This document shows, piece by piece, positions 38,328 to 47,535 of a DNA stretch of 64,000 nt (the first letter of the stretch is position 1; each line of letters starts with the position of its first letter). The stretch is from Candidatus Kuenenia stuttgartensis (GTDB taxonomy: Bacteria; Planctomycetota; Planctomycetia; Planctomycetales; Planctomycetaceae), in assembly GCA_945906725.1 (NCBI GenBank), contig CAMDRI010000001.1:1-64000 (forward strand). Reading direction: 5' to 3'. Position numbers and translations under genes: made by a program. A model generated the notes under the pieces. The model was not told where the DNA came from, ran no database searches, and was given only the letters and a program-made list of their open reading frames with translations.

Positions 38328-40172
38328 CTAAGAATGCCCGTGTGCGGGGGCTTCAGGGGGGTTCTTCGGGTTGCGAGTGGGGTCAGTCTGCATCCAGAAA
38401 TCCTGGTTGGCGCGGTTGGGATTTGAGTACTCGTACGGGCCGCGGAAGCAGACGGGAGGGACGTCGAAGTTGCCGTGACCTGGCGGAGACGGAGCAGCCC
38501 ATTCCAGACCGTTCGAATTCCACGGATTCCGTCCCGTCTTTTCACCCCTGAAGATGCTGATCAAAAAATTACCCAACAACAGAAACTGAGCGAAGCCCAT
38601 GATCATGGCCGAGATGGTGATGAACTGATTCAGCGGCAGCAGGTGCTCGAGATACGGGTGGACGTACGGGTCGGCGTAGCGGCGAGGAAACCCCGCGATC
38701 CCCAACATGTGCATCGGGAAGAAGGCTCCATTGAAGCCGATGTAGGTCAGCAGGAAGTGCCACTTGCCGACCGTCTCGTTCATCTTCCGGCCGAACATCT
38801 TCGGGAACCAAAACTGAATCGCGCCGAAGACGCCGAACATCGTTGTGCCGAACACAACGTAGTGGAAGTGGGCCACAATGATGTAGGTATCGTGGATGTA
38901 GATATCGACTGGCACGGCAGCCATGAAAATGCCGCTCAATCCACCGACGATGAACATCGAAACGAACGCGATGCAGTGCAGCGTCACCGTGTTGAACTGC
39001 AAACGCCCCCCCCAGATCGTGCCGATCCAGTTAAACACTTTCACGGCGGAGGGGAGCGCGATCATGACCGTCGAGACCATGAACGTCATACCCAGCGCCG
39101 GATTCATGCCGCTGGTAAACATGTGGTGGCCCCACACGATGAAACCCAGTCCGGCGATTGCCGACATCGAATACACCATCGGCTTGTAGCCAAAGATCGG
39201 CTTGCGGCACATGCAGGCCAGCATGTCCGAGGTCATTCCCATGGCCGGCAGCAGCATGATGTAAACGGCCGGGTGCGAGTAAAACCAAAACAGATGCTGC
39301 CACAGCAGCGGCTGTCCGCCACCGACAGTCGGGTCGGTGTTGTTGACGACCAAGCCAGCCGGGATGAAGAAGACCGTGTGAATGCCTTCGAGCCAACCGC
39401 CGAAAGCCAACCGGTCGAAGAGCTGCATGAAACCCGCCGCCGTGAGGACTGGCAGAGCGAACGCTTGCAGGATCGCAGTGATGAGCATGGCCCAAATCGT
39501 GAGCGGCATCCGGAACAACGTCATGCCAGGAGCGCGCATGTTGATGATCGTGGTCATGTAGTTGACCGATCCCATCATGGACGACACGCCCACGAAGGTG
39601 ACACCCATCAGCCACATGGTCTGAGCCGATCCAGAGCCTGGCGCGGCGGCTCGGAGATCCGCAAGCACCGCGTAGGAAGTCCAGCCTGAAGCGGCTCCTC
39701 CGAAATAGAAGCTCATCCCAAAGCAGGCGATGGCCGGGATCATGAACCAGTAGCTCAGCATGTTGAGCACCGGAAAGGCCATGTCGTCGGCCCCAATCAT
39801 CAGCGGGATCAGGAAGTTGCCGAAGGCACCCGCCAGCACCGGGATGATGACCAGGAAAATCATCACGGTGGCGTGCATGGTGAAGAGCATCGTGTAGAAC
39901 TCGGGCGAGATTTGGCCTCCGGCGTTGGCGAAGAGCGGCCCGAAGATGGGCATTGAGGTCCACGGAAACGCCAATTGCCAGCGGACACCCAAGGCCAACG
40001 CGCCGCCGAGCATCAGCATCAGCAGCGTCGTGAACAGAAACTGCTTGCCGATCATCTTGTGGTCGGTCGAAAAGACATACTTCTGAATGAACGACTGCTC
40101 GTGATGCCCGTGAGCACCCTGAGCGTGTTCCTGTTCGTGCCCATGTTCCTGGGCGACTCCCGCGGCACTCAT
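38328..40172 (-). CDS. ctaD: Cytochrome c oxidase subunit I, A2-type
   Basis: Catalytic subunit of an aa3-type heme-copper oxidase, 614 residues from the ATG at 40172, one base away from the subunit II stop. Heme and CuB ligands are recognised: TMHATVMIF, YSHPAVYIM (H300, Y304), WGHHMFTSGM and HDTYIIVAHFHYV. In helix VI the sequence is YSHPAV rather than GHPEV: the glutamate of the D channel is replaced by the Tyr-Ser pair that marks A2-type oxidases such as caa3 of Thermus. The His-rich N-terminus (EHGHEQEHAQGAHGHH) is unusual. It works with subunits II, III and IV to reduce O2 and pump protons. Confidence 0.96.
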   Translation of the reverse strand: MSAAGVAQEHGHEQEHAQGAHGHHEQSFIQKYVFSTDHKMIGKQFLFTTLLMLMLGGALALGVRWQLAFPWTSMPIFGPLFANAGGQISPEFYTMLFTMHATVMIFLVIIPVLAGAFGNFLIPLMIGADDMAFPVLNMLSYWFMIPAIACFGMSFYFGGAASGWTSYAVLADLRAAAPGSGSAQTMWLMGVTFVGVSSMMGSVNYMTTIINMRAPGMTLFRMPLTIWAMLITAILQAFALPVLTAAGFMQLFDRLAFGGWLEGIHTVFFIPAGLVVNNTDPTVGGGQPLLWQHLFWFYSHPAVYIMLLPAMGMTSDMLACMCRKPIFGYKPMVYSMSAIAGLGFIVWGHHMFTSGMNPALGMTFMVSTVMIALPSAVKVFNWIGTIWGGRLQFNTVTLHCIAFVSMFIVGGLSGIFMAAVPVDIYIHDTYIIVAHFHYVVFGTTMFGVFGAIQFWFPKMFGRKMNETVGKWHFLLTYIGFNGAFFPMHMLGIAGFPRRYADPYVHPYLEHLLPLNQFITISAMIMGFAQFLLLGNFLISIFRGEKTGRNPWNSNGLEWAAPSPPGHGNFDVPPVCFRGPYEYSNPNRANQDFWMQTDPTRNPKNPPEAPAHGHS

Positions 40173-40173
40173 A

Positions 40174-40992
40174 TTATTCGTCCTTCTTCGCCACGGCGCT
40201 GGGGGTCGCGTGGCCGTCATAGTTCTGGTCGGCTTGCAGCTTCTTCAAATACGCCTCGTATTCGACTTCGCGTTCGGAGGTCAGTTGTGCTCGCATTTTG
40301 TAATGTCCCCAGCCGCACAGCTCGGCGCAGGTCAGTTCAAAGATCCCCTGCTTCTCGGCCTTGAACCAGATCGGAATGATTTGGCCTGGAATGGCGTCTT
40401 GTTTGACTCGCAGGTGCGGCAGGAAGAACGAGTGTTGCACGTCTCCGCTGCGAAGCTGAATCATCACCGCACGATTGATCGGCGCATGTAGATCGTTGAC
40501 ATCGTATAAGTCATCGGGCTGTGGCTTGAGTTGCAGCTTCTTGCCGGGAGCCGGGTATCGAATCCGCCACTCAAACTGCCGAGCGGTCACTTCCGCGATC
40601 GGAGCATCGCGGGCTTCTTTCGGAAAGTACGCCTGCACGCGGAACAACGCCCAGACGTCCATTTGATACAGGGCGAGGAACAATAAAATTACGGAAGGCA
40701 CGACCGACCAAATCACTTCCAGACTATGACTGCCGTGACTGAACCAGGCTCGCTCGTCTTTGCTGTGCGACGCACGCCACAGGACGTAAACCAGCGCGAT
40801 CTGAGTCCCGATGAAGACTGCCGTGACGATGTAGAGGATCAGATAAAACAGGTTGTCGATCCGCTGCCCCAATTCGGTCACCGACGCTCCCGGAAACCAC
40901 CAACCCAACGAGGGTGTCATCGACGCGACGATCGAATAGATGATCGCCACGATCGGCCAGAAGACAAAAAACGCACACCAAAACTTACGCAC
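40174..40992 (-). CDS. ctaC: Cytochrome c oxidase subunit II
   Basis: CuA-bearing subunit, 272 residues, with two N-terminal helices and a periplasmic cupredoxin domain. The CuA site is intact: DVQHSFFLP and CAELCGWGHYKM (C222, C226, H230, M233). It takes electrons from a cytochrome c or from the lipoprotein cytochromes encoded just upstream. There is no fused C-terminal cytochrome c domain, so a separate donor is needed. A family E palindrome lies between it and the di-heme lipoprotein gene. Confidence 0.96.
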   Translation of the reverse strand: MRKFWCAFFVFWPIVAIIYSIVASMTPSLGWWFPGASVTELGQRIDNLFYLILYIVTAVFIGTQIALVYVLWRASHSKDERAWFSHGSHSLEVIWSVVPSVILLFLALYQMDVWALFRVQAYFPKEARDAPIAEVTARQFEWRIRYPAPGKKLQLKPQPDDLYDVNDLHAPINRAVMIQLRSGDVQHSFFLPHLRVKQDAIPGQIIPIWFKAEKQGIFELTCAELCGWGHYKMRAQLTSEREVEYEAYLKKLQADQNYDGHATPSAVAKKDE

Positions 40993-41025
40993 GGTAAAAC
41001 TCCCGCGTTGTGGAACCGAATTTTC

Positions 41026-41131
41026 GCCACCGGGTTTGTCCCTGTGGTTTAGTGGCCTTTACGCTCCTCAATGAATCTATGGGTCGGTAGTAGTGCAAAA
41101 GCCGCTAAACCACCGGGACAAGCCCGGCGGC
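41026..41131. repeat. Intergenic palindrome, family E
   Basis: Arms of 31 bases at 41026-41056 and 41101-41131 match at 27 of 31 positions (core CTAAACCACCGGGACAAGCC), loop 44 bases. It fills the gap between the di-heme lipoprotein gene and oxidase subunit II and could make a hairpin in the transcript that joins the two halves of the respiratory cluster. No T tract follows on either strand. Confidence 0.88.
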
Positions 41132-41150
41132 GGAAAAGTGCTTTGGAAAT

Positions 41151-42593
41151 CTAATTCGCGTTCCCATGTTCGCTCGGTTGTCCCGCTACGCTGTGAGCCT
41201 TCGCCGCCTTGCGAGGCACCGACTCAAACGGAACGGACAGTACATAGTTCACCAAGTCCCAGATTTGCTCCGGCTTAACGGTCGCGGCCACCGGTGGCAT
41301 TGGAGTCCCTTTGATCCCTTGCGAGATGCGGCGATAGATATCGATCGGCCGCCGGCCGCCGCGATAAATGCCGCGTGTCAAATCACGCGGCTTGATCGGT
41401 TGATCCCAAGCGTCGTGTAATCCACGCTTCTCATAGAACCCACCTGCGGCATCATTCTTCTGAAAATCTTCCGTTTGAAAGCCGTTGCCTCGTCCTGTCG
41501 GACCATGACAGTTAATGCACTTGCCACCGTCCGTTTTCACGAACAGCGCCTTACCACGCTCGCGAGATGCTACCGTGTCTGGCACACGCGGCACTGGCGG
41601 CATGATGACCGTGTCCGCCGTCTCCGCCCCTTCCCAAGCCGAGACCATGTCGCCAGTCACGGTCTCGATAAACGCCGCCAAACCTTCCGTCGGGTTCGCC
41701 ACGTATTCCTCAAGTTGCTTAGCAATTTGATTTTCGATTTCGCTGGTACTTGCCTTGGATTCCTTCGCTTCCTTTCGGGCACGATCGGCGGCGTAGTCGT
41801 TCTTCAAATCCTTGAGTAACTGCACTTCCAGTTCGCCGCGCATCGCCAGCCATCGGATATATTCGACGATCACCGCCAACTCGTTGTCCTTGAGCATCGG
41901 CACGAATGACGGCATGTACGTTCCCGGAATGCCGTACGAGAGAATCCGCTTCAAGTCGTCGTGCGACGCCTTCGTGTCTTTGTTGGTCGAAGTGAACTTG
42001 AAGATACCCAGGCGATAATCGCGTGGCCGCGGGTTGAGATACTTCGCGGTTGTCCCATCGCCGTCACCGTTGATGCCGTGGCAGTGCTGGCAATGCCGAG
42101 CGTACAGCTTGCGACCATGCCGCAGATTCTGTCCGGCGACGACGAATTGGTCCCCCTCGGCCGGCGCAGTCTTGAGTGGAAGCAGTGTTTCAAAAGACTT
42201 CTCGCTGGGGTCGTAGCTGGCCAGCAAGAACGATTCTCCCTGGTTGGCTCCGGACGTGAACAGCAAACCGGCGCGACTGAGTTCCGGAGACTTCAAACTT
42301 TCGAGATCGCTGGTCTCCGCATTGAAATCGACAATCACCGACCGGCCATCGACGGACTTCACTTTGCCTTCAGCCTTGCCGTAATTCACCGGCAACTTCA
42401 ACCACGCGACGCTGTCCAGCGGTGTGCCGAAGTGTTCTTCCAAAGTCTTTTCCACGACTGCTCGTGCCTTGCGATGAACCGGGTTCGCGATGGCAGCATT
42501 CTGAGCGAACCGCATCTTCGATGCGTCCTCAGCACATCCGGCCACGGCACCAGCCAGCACCACGACCAATAATTGCCACACTCGCGCGATCAC
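41151..42593 (-). CDS. Di-heme cytochrome c lipoprotein
   Basis: Exported lipoprotein, 480 residues from the GTG at 42593, whose N-terminus VWQLLVVVLAGAVAGC ends in a lipobox; longer in-frame starts run into a repeat. Two c-type heme motifs are present: CQHCHG in the middle and CINCHG near the C-terminus, each with a later candidate Met ligand (TYMPSF, GTPMPPV). A charged helical stretch (about residues 270-320) separates them. Placed between the bc-type complex genes and the aa3 oxidase genes, it is a good candidate for the electron carrier from one to the other. Confidence 0.9.
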   Translation of the reverse strand: MIARVWQLLVVVLAGAVAGCAEDASKMRFAQNAAIANPVHRKARAVVEKTLEEHFGTPLDSVAWLKLPVNYGKAEGKVKSVDGRSVIVDFNAETSDLESLKSPELSRAGLLFTSGANQGESFLLASYDPSEKSFETLLPLKTAPAEGDQFVVAGQNLRHGRKLYARHCQHCHGINGDGDGTTAKYLNPRPRDYRLGIFKFTSTNKDTKASHDDLKRILSYGIPGTYMPSFVPMLKDNELAVIVEYIRWLAMRGELEVQLLKDLKNDYAADRARKEAKESKASTSEIENQIAKQLEEYVANPTEGLAAFIETVTGDMVSAWEGAETADTVIMPPVPRVPDTVASRERGKALFVKTDGGKCINCHGPTGRGNGFQTEDFQKNDAAGGFYEKRGLHDAWDQPIKPRDLTRGIYRGGRRPIDIYRRISQGIKGTPMPPVAATVKPEQIWDLVNYVLSVPFESVPRKAAKAHSVAGQPSEHGNAN

Positions 42594-42607
42594 GAAACGA
42601 TCCTCCA

Positions 42608-42655
42608 GTAGCCGAAGTCGCCAGACTTCGGGCGCACTCTGGCGAGTGCGGCTAC
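42608..42655. repeat. Intergenic palindrome, family D (double hairpin)
   Basis: A 48-base element beginning GTAGCCG and ending CGGCTAC. The left half contains AAGTCGCCAGACTT and the right half CGCACTCTGGCGAGTGCG, each able to fold alone, and the outer GTAGCCG/CGGCTAC pair closes the whole. It separates the cupredoxin-like and di-heme lipoprotein genes. Confidence 0.85.
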
Positions 42656-42658
42656 AAA

Positions 42659-43549
42659 TCACAGTCCAAACTTCTTCGCGTCCGCCTTGATCTCGACGGC
42701 TGCGTTGTCACCACTCTTGATGATGACGCTGTATTTCGATTCCAACAGTCCCGGCTTCCCACCGTCTCCCCGCTCGTGCCAGACCTTGAACTGATATTTT
42801 CCCGCCGGCAGACCTTCAATCTTGAAGTTCCCATCCGCGTCCGACACGGCCGCGAACGGATGATCCAAAACCAAGTGATACGCGTTCATCCAAGCGTGCA
42901 AGTCACATTTGACGGAGAACGGTTCGCGTTCCGGCCGTTTGTAAACCAGCTTGATACCCGTTCGATCGTTGGGCGAGATGGCGTTATTGACGTTGCCATT
43001 GCGATTGCCAACACAGCGAGTGTTGTGCAGCACGCCGTCATCGTTCATCAGCCGGACAGTCTGTCCGACTTGGCAGAACAGCGCGTGCGTCGTGAAGCGG
43101 CAATTCTTCTGATCGAATTGGATGTCCTGGGCGGGCAGCGCAGCTTTGAAACCAGCCGGAGCCTTGTCGAGAAACACGAACACATTCGCCACTCCTTTAC
43201 CTTCACTGACGACCAAGTCCTCCTTGGGAATGTCGCCTTCTTTCGAGCAGACACTGGGGTCTTTGTCGGCGGTCCCCATTTTGTAGATTACTCCCGGCGT
43301 GGGGCGTGACCCGTCAAAAACGATTCGACCGATCAGTGCTCCGACGCCGCCCGCACCGGGCGCGGCCGCACCATCAGCAGTCGCTGGCTTGTCGCCATCA
43401 ACTTTCGCGATCGCCGATTCAGCGGGCTTCACCCGCACCGAAGGTTCGGCGTGAGCACCCGTATCGAGCTTGCCACAACCAACCGCAAGCGTCAGCAATC
43501 CTGCGCACGCCGTCATTGTCCAACAGAATTTCGAGTCGACCTTTTTCAT
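42659..43549 (-). CDS. Cupredoxin-like / carboxypeptidase-regulatory-like lipoprotein
   Basis: Exported lipoprotein, 296 residues, lipobox LLTLAVGC after MKKVDSKFCWTM. The start at 43549 shares a base with the stop of the eight-heme gene (TGATG). Residues about 70-250 look like a blue-copper fold: VGQTVRLMNDDGVLHNT carries a candidate His and FSVKCDLHAWMNAY gives Cys, His and Met, a typical type-1 copper set. The last 60 residues (FKIEGLPAGKYQFKVWHE) are the end of a carboxypeptidase-regulatory-like beta-sandwich. It may carry electrons in parallel with the di-heme lipoprotein. Copper binding is inferred from the motif. Confidence 0.75.
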   Translation of the reverse strand: MKKVDSKFCWTMTACAGLLTLAVGCGKLDTGAHAEPSVRVKPAESAIAKVDGDKPATADGAAAPGAGGVGALIGRIVFDGSRPTPGVIYKMGTADKDPSVCSKEGDIPKEDLVVSEGKGVANVFVFLDKAPAGFKAALPAQDIQFDQKNCRFTTHALFCQVGQTVRLMNDDGVLHNTRCVGNRNGNVNNAISPNDRTGIKLVYKRPEREPFSVKCDLHAWMNAYHLVLDHPFAAVSDADGNFKIEGLPAGKYQFKVWHERGDGGKPGLLESKYSVIIKSGDNAAVEIKADAKKFGL

Positions 43550-46500
43550 CAGTTGCCTCCTTCCTTCGAGCCGCCTTTGGCTGGAGCCGCATCGGCGGGA
43601 GTGGGGGCCGCCGCGAGCGGCAGCTTGCCTTCTTTTTCCAGCAGTCGCATGTAGTTCAACAGCGCGTCGCGCACCCCAACCACTTGGTCGAGCGGGTCGG
43701 TGTCCATCAGCGGCGGGAATTGTTTCTGGTCCTTGCGGAACACTGGTGGCATCGACGTGTACGGCGTAATCCACGCCGGCTTGTGGAGCCAAAGCATCAA
43801 CCAATCCGGTCGCAGGCGATCCGCCACAACTTCCAAGTTGGGGCCGCGAATATCCTTCTTCGGGTCCGAGCCTTTGTATTCCTGGCCGGCGACCGAGTGA
43901 CACTTGATGCAGATCGGCGCGTTGAGGACTCGCCACGACTCCTGCAAATAATCCCCCGGCCGTTGTGGATGTCGTTCGTGATATCGTTCATTCGCGGCCG
44001 ACAAGTACTCCGGGTTCCGCTGCGGCACGTTCTGATACGGATACGACACGCCGTCATACGCCGCGAAGTAGTTCGCCAGAGCTTGGGCTTCCGCATCGGT
44101 CATGTTGAACTTCGGCATTCGCAAGACCGTCACATGCCGCAGTTGTTTGGGGTTCTTCAAGAACGAATACAACCACGGCGTCTGGACCTTAATCCCTTCC
44201 TGATACAGCGGCGGCGGCGACATCTGCCAGGCATTGGCTTCCGCATCGCCTGTCTTGATGTCTCCAACCAACCATTCGGCGAATGATCCACCGCGGGCTG
44301 GCTTTTCTGAAACCAATTGTGCTTCTGGGACGATGACGCGTTGCGGTGCCCATTGCAGCTTTCCGCCGATGTCGATTGTCTCCCACAAGTCGTAGCCGTA
44401 TTCGCGCTCTTCGGGATCATCATCCGGCTTCGGCCGTGACGAGGACAATCCCTTGAACATCACAACTGGCAAGGTTTCGGTGCTGTCCGTCTTTTTAACG
44501 ACGTGCGTCTTCCCGGTCAGTGCCTTGCGCGGTGGCTTGAGCTTCATCAGTAGCTCGAAGCCTTCGGGATGGTCCTCGACACCCATTTCGGATGCGAGAA
44601 TTTCTTCCAGCTTGGTCGCGTAGGAAATCTCCGGCAGGTCGATGATGTGGCATCCCGTGCAATTGAATTTTTGCAGCAGCCGTTCCCCTTCGACTTTCGC
44701 CAGTTCGGCCCCCTTCGGCCGATACTGATACTTCTCGGCCGGCGGTCTCGCGACGAGGCCCAGCACGAATGTCGAGATGGCTTCAATCTCTTGCTCGTTG
44801 AGCGGGAACTTCGGCATCCGCAACCGTTCGTCGTAGAACTTGGTCTCAGTCTTTTCGTAGTCATAGCTACGCGGGTCGCGGAGCTTTTGCCAGATGAAAC
44901 CGGGGCGTCCGTGATGCAACAAGCTCTCGTAGAAGAACGCCGCGCCGAGTTCATTGGATTCTTGTTCGTGGTTATCAAAGTCGCCGGCCGCGGCGTTTCT
45001 GATCGCATTTTCGACGCGAGTCTTAGTCGAACTGCCGTCCGGCTCTCCGTGATGATGAAGGTATTCTTCGATATGCTCTGGCGCGAGTCGCGACGGGTCT
45101 TTCAAGCCCCAATCTTGCAACGCGGTGCCGATCGGTCGAGCAGTGTCGAATCCAGGGATATCGTGGCAGCCGTAGCAGCCGTAGCGTGAAATCGTCACTC
45201 GGCCGAGATAGTTCATCTTCCGATTTCGCCACTCATCGTCGGAGAACGCCGCGCCTTCGGTATTCGCCAGGAGTTCAATCTCGTCACCCTTTACCGTCTC
45301 GCGAGCATACGGGTACTTACGATCTTTCATCACATTTGCGGCTTGCTCCGGCGTCACGGTCTTGCGTCGCCAGAGCAGCATCTCGACGAGCTTGTCCAGC
45401 TCGGCGTCGGTGATTTCGATGGCGTCGTATTTTCCTTTTTCGCCAGTCAGCAAATACGCCGCGATGTCGGCGGCCGGGTCGATCGTCTTGCCGTCTGGCT
45501 GCTTGATCGGGTCGAGAAACAAGTCCGGCATCTTCGTGCGCGGATGATGCCGTTCCGGATCGCGAATCCAGGTGTAGAGCCAGTTGAAACCATCCTCACC
45601 CGGTTGCAGTTTGGCTTTAATCTTCGACAGATTGGGGCCGAACTCCGCTTTCGTGCCTTTGAATCGCTCCGCGTCGTGGCTGTGGCAAGCGAGGCAACCC
45701 TTTTGGGCAAAAGCTGTTTCGCCACGATTGATTCGAGCAGCGTGATTCTCATCGGATTCATCAATCTTGCCCGACTCGTCGAACTTCAATCCCGGCAAGT
45801 CCAGTTTCAATTTCTGTTTTTCGTCCTGTTCAATCTCTCCCGACTTGTCGAACAAGTATTGCGCCATTGCTGCAAGCTCGGCTTTCGAGAACTGCTTGCC
45901 GTGGTCATCACTGTTGTTCGTCAAGTTAAAGAACTGCGGCATGGCAGTCTTGGGCCGGAAGCGCTTCGGATCTTCGGTCCAGTGCGTCAGCCACTCGCGA
46001 GTCGTCTTTTTGGCGATGTGCTTCAGGCTCGGACCAACTTTCCGCTCGACGCCGGCCACCGCTTTCGGATCGTCGGCAATCTTTTTGGCTTCGGCGGGAC
46101 TCTGCGGTTCGAGCCGTAGATCGGGGCCGACCGGTTTTCCGGCATCGAAGCCGTTGATCTCGTGGCAGCCGAAGCAGCCGTATTTCTTGATGAGCTGCCA
46201 GCCTTCGTAAGCCTTCGGAGCGGTTGCTCCGAACTTCGTGTTTTGGCCGAGTTCGATGACCGAGTGGTGACACTTCAAACAAGCGGACTCACGCAGCCGA
46301 GCTGGCTGCATCGGATATTCCCAGAAGTGATTGTTGAACCACTTGAAGTCGTGCTCCCATTCGTGGGCCTGATGGGGATCGTTGGGCGTGTGAGACGCAT
46401 TCGTAAAACTGGTCGCCGAACCTTGTCCGTCGTGGCACGACGTGCAACCAAAGTCATTGAGCGGATGGGGGCTGGCCGCCGTCAAATACACGTCCGGCCG

Positions 46501-47463
46501 CGGGTGCGTCGAAAACGGATGCTCGTATGTTCCGTTCTTACCGTCGCCATGCGGGAAATCGAGCACATCGCCTTCGCCGACACGATCAATCGCCAAGTGG
46601 CAGGTGCGGCAGCGGTCAAACCGCGCCGTCTTGGCCATGCCCAGCGTGATCTTCATATCCGGCAACCAATCCTGCTGGATTTTGATGTGCGAGTTGAAGC
46701 CATCGGCAATCGGCTGCTCCATGAGCCAGCGTTTGAAAGATTTTCCGAAACCCTCCGGTTCAATGCGATCCTTGGCCTTCTCTAACCGCAGGATGTCCGA
46801 TTCAAACGTTTTGACCTCAGCGGCTGCGGCGTCTCGGGCTTTCGTTTTTTCTTTCAATGCGGCGATAGCCGTGCTGCGGTCGGCGTCACGACGATCAAGT
46901 TCCGCTTCCAAGTCTGCCACGACTTTTTGCTGGTCATTGAAGTTCTTCAGCAAGGCGGCCGACTTTTCCCGAGAGGCTGGAGTGACCTGACCATCTCGAG
47001 AAACCTGATCGCGAATTCCGAGGTCAAAGTCCGCACGAGCGACGTCACGAAAGGCTCGGTTCTCACGCACCTTCCGCATCTGCATCAAATAATCGTTGTC
47101 GAGCTTCTTGATCGTCGCTTCCCGCTCGGCCAGGTCGTGCACCGCCTGTTTCACCTGTTCCGTTTGCGTCTGCTTCGCGGCCTGCAAATCGCTGAGCTTC
47201 GCTTCGTAGGACTTCTCTAACTTCGCGGCCGACTTCGCTCCGGTGCCGATGGTCACGCCGGTGAGTTTCGCCTTCTCGACATTTTCTTCGGCGACAATTT
47301 TGTCGGCTTCCAGTTGGAAGAACTGATGCTGATACGCTCGCCACTCATCGTGGTGGTCGAAGTACATCATCAGCAGCGTCGCCACGAACAGCACGATCAT
47401 GCTGACGGCGAACCACCGGTGCATCTTGGGAAGCGGACGTAAGTAATCTTCGGTCGCTGGCAT
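43549..47463 (-). CDS. Eight-heme cytochrome c with membrane anchor and long coiled coil
   Basis: Predicted membrane-bound periplasmic cytochrome, 1304 residues from the ATG at 47463. One helix (about residues 18-36) anchors it; residues about 45-260 are charged and heptad-like (a long coiled coil); eight CxxCH motifs follow, from CRTCH at 285 through CTSCH, CLKCH, CFGCH, CLACH, CYGCH and CTGCH to CIKCH at 1185. Spacing suggests repeated mono-heme cytochrome c modules joined by long inserts. It lies between the cytochrome b genes and the oxidase genes, in the place of cytochrome c1 or f, so it is the likely electron acceptor of the Rieske protein. The size is far above that of c1 or f (about 250-300). 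Confidence 0.9.
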   Translation of the reverse strand: MPATEDYLRPLPKMHRWFAVSMIVLFVATLLMMYFDHHDEWRAYQHQFFQLEADKIVAEENVEKAKLTGVTIGTGAKSAAKLEKSYEAKLSDLQAAKQTQTEQVKQAVHDLAEREATIKKLDNDYLMQMRKVRENRAFRDVARADFDLGIRDQVSRDGQVTPASREKSAALLKNFNDQQKVVADLEAELDRRDADRSTAIAALKEKTKARDAAAAEVKTFESDILRLEKAKDRIEPEGFGKSFKRWLMEQPIADGFNSHIKIQQDWLPDMKITLGMAKTARFDRCRTCHLAIDRVGEGDVLDFPHGDGKNGTYEHPFSTHPRPDVYLTAASPHPLNDFGCTSCHDGQGSATSFTNASHTPNDPHQAHEWEHDFKWFNNHFWEYPMQPARLRESACLKCHHSVIELGQNTKFGATAPKAYEGWQLIKKYGCFGCHEINGFDAGKPVGPDLRLEPQSPAEAKKIADDPKAVAGVERKVGPSLKHIAKKTTREWLTHWTEDPKRFRPKTAMPQFFNLTNNSDDHGKQFSKAELAAMAQYLFDKSGEIEQDEKQKLKLDLPGLKFDESGKIDESDENHAARINRGETAFAQKGCLACHSHDAERFKGTKAEFGPNLSKIKAKLQPGEDGFNWLYTWIRDPERHHPRTKMPDLFLDPIKQPDGKTIDPAADIAAYLLTGEKGKYDAIEITDAELDKLVEMLLWRRKTVTPEQAANVMKDRKYPYARETVKGDEIELLANTEGAAFSDDEWRNRKMNYLGRVTISRYGCYGCHDIPGFDTARPIGTALQDWGLKDPSRLAPEHIEEYLHHHGEPDGSSTKTRVENAIRNAAAGDFDNHEQESNELGAAFFYESLLHHGRPGFIWQKLRDPRSYDYEKTETKFYDERLRMPKFPLNEQEIEAISTFVLGLVARPPAEKYQYRPKGAELAKVEGERLLQKFNCTGCHIIDLPEISYATKLEEILASEMGVEDHPEGFELLMKLKPPRKALTGKTHVVKKTDSTETLPVVMFKGLSSSRPKPDDDPEEREYGYDLWETIDIGGKLQWAPQRVIVPEAQLVSEKPARGGSFAEWLVGDIKTGDAEANAWQMSPPPLYQEGIKVQTPWLYSFLKNPKQLRHVTVLRMPKFNMTDAEAQALANYFAAYDGVSYPYQNVPQRNPEYLSAANERYHERHPQRPGDYLQESWRVLNAPICIKCHSVAGQEYKGSDPKKDIRGPNLEVVADRLRPDWLMLWLHKPAWITPYTSMPPVFRKDQKQFPPLMDTDPLDQVVGVRDALLNYMRLLEKEGKLPLAAAPTPADAAPAKGGSKEGGN

Positions 47464-47467
47464 GTTT

Positions 47468-47532
47468 GTGGCGCACGCGGCTCGCGTACGTTTCATCCTC
47501 AAAAATCGGCACACGCAAACCGCGTGCGCCAC
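47468..47532. repeat. Intergenic palindrome, family B
   Basis: GTGGCGCACGCGGCTCGCGT at 47468-47487 pairs with 47513-47532 at 18 of 20 positions, loop 25 bases. It is in the short gap between the subunit-IV-type gene and the eight-heme cytochrome gene, very near the start codon of the latter, and could affect its translation. Confidence 0.82.
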
Positions 47533-47535
47533 GGA

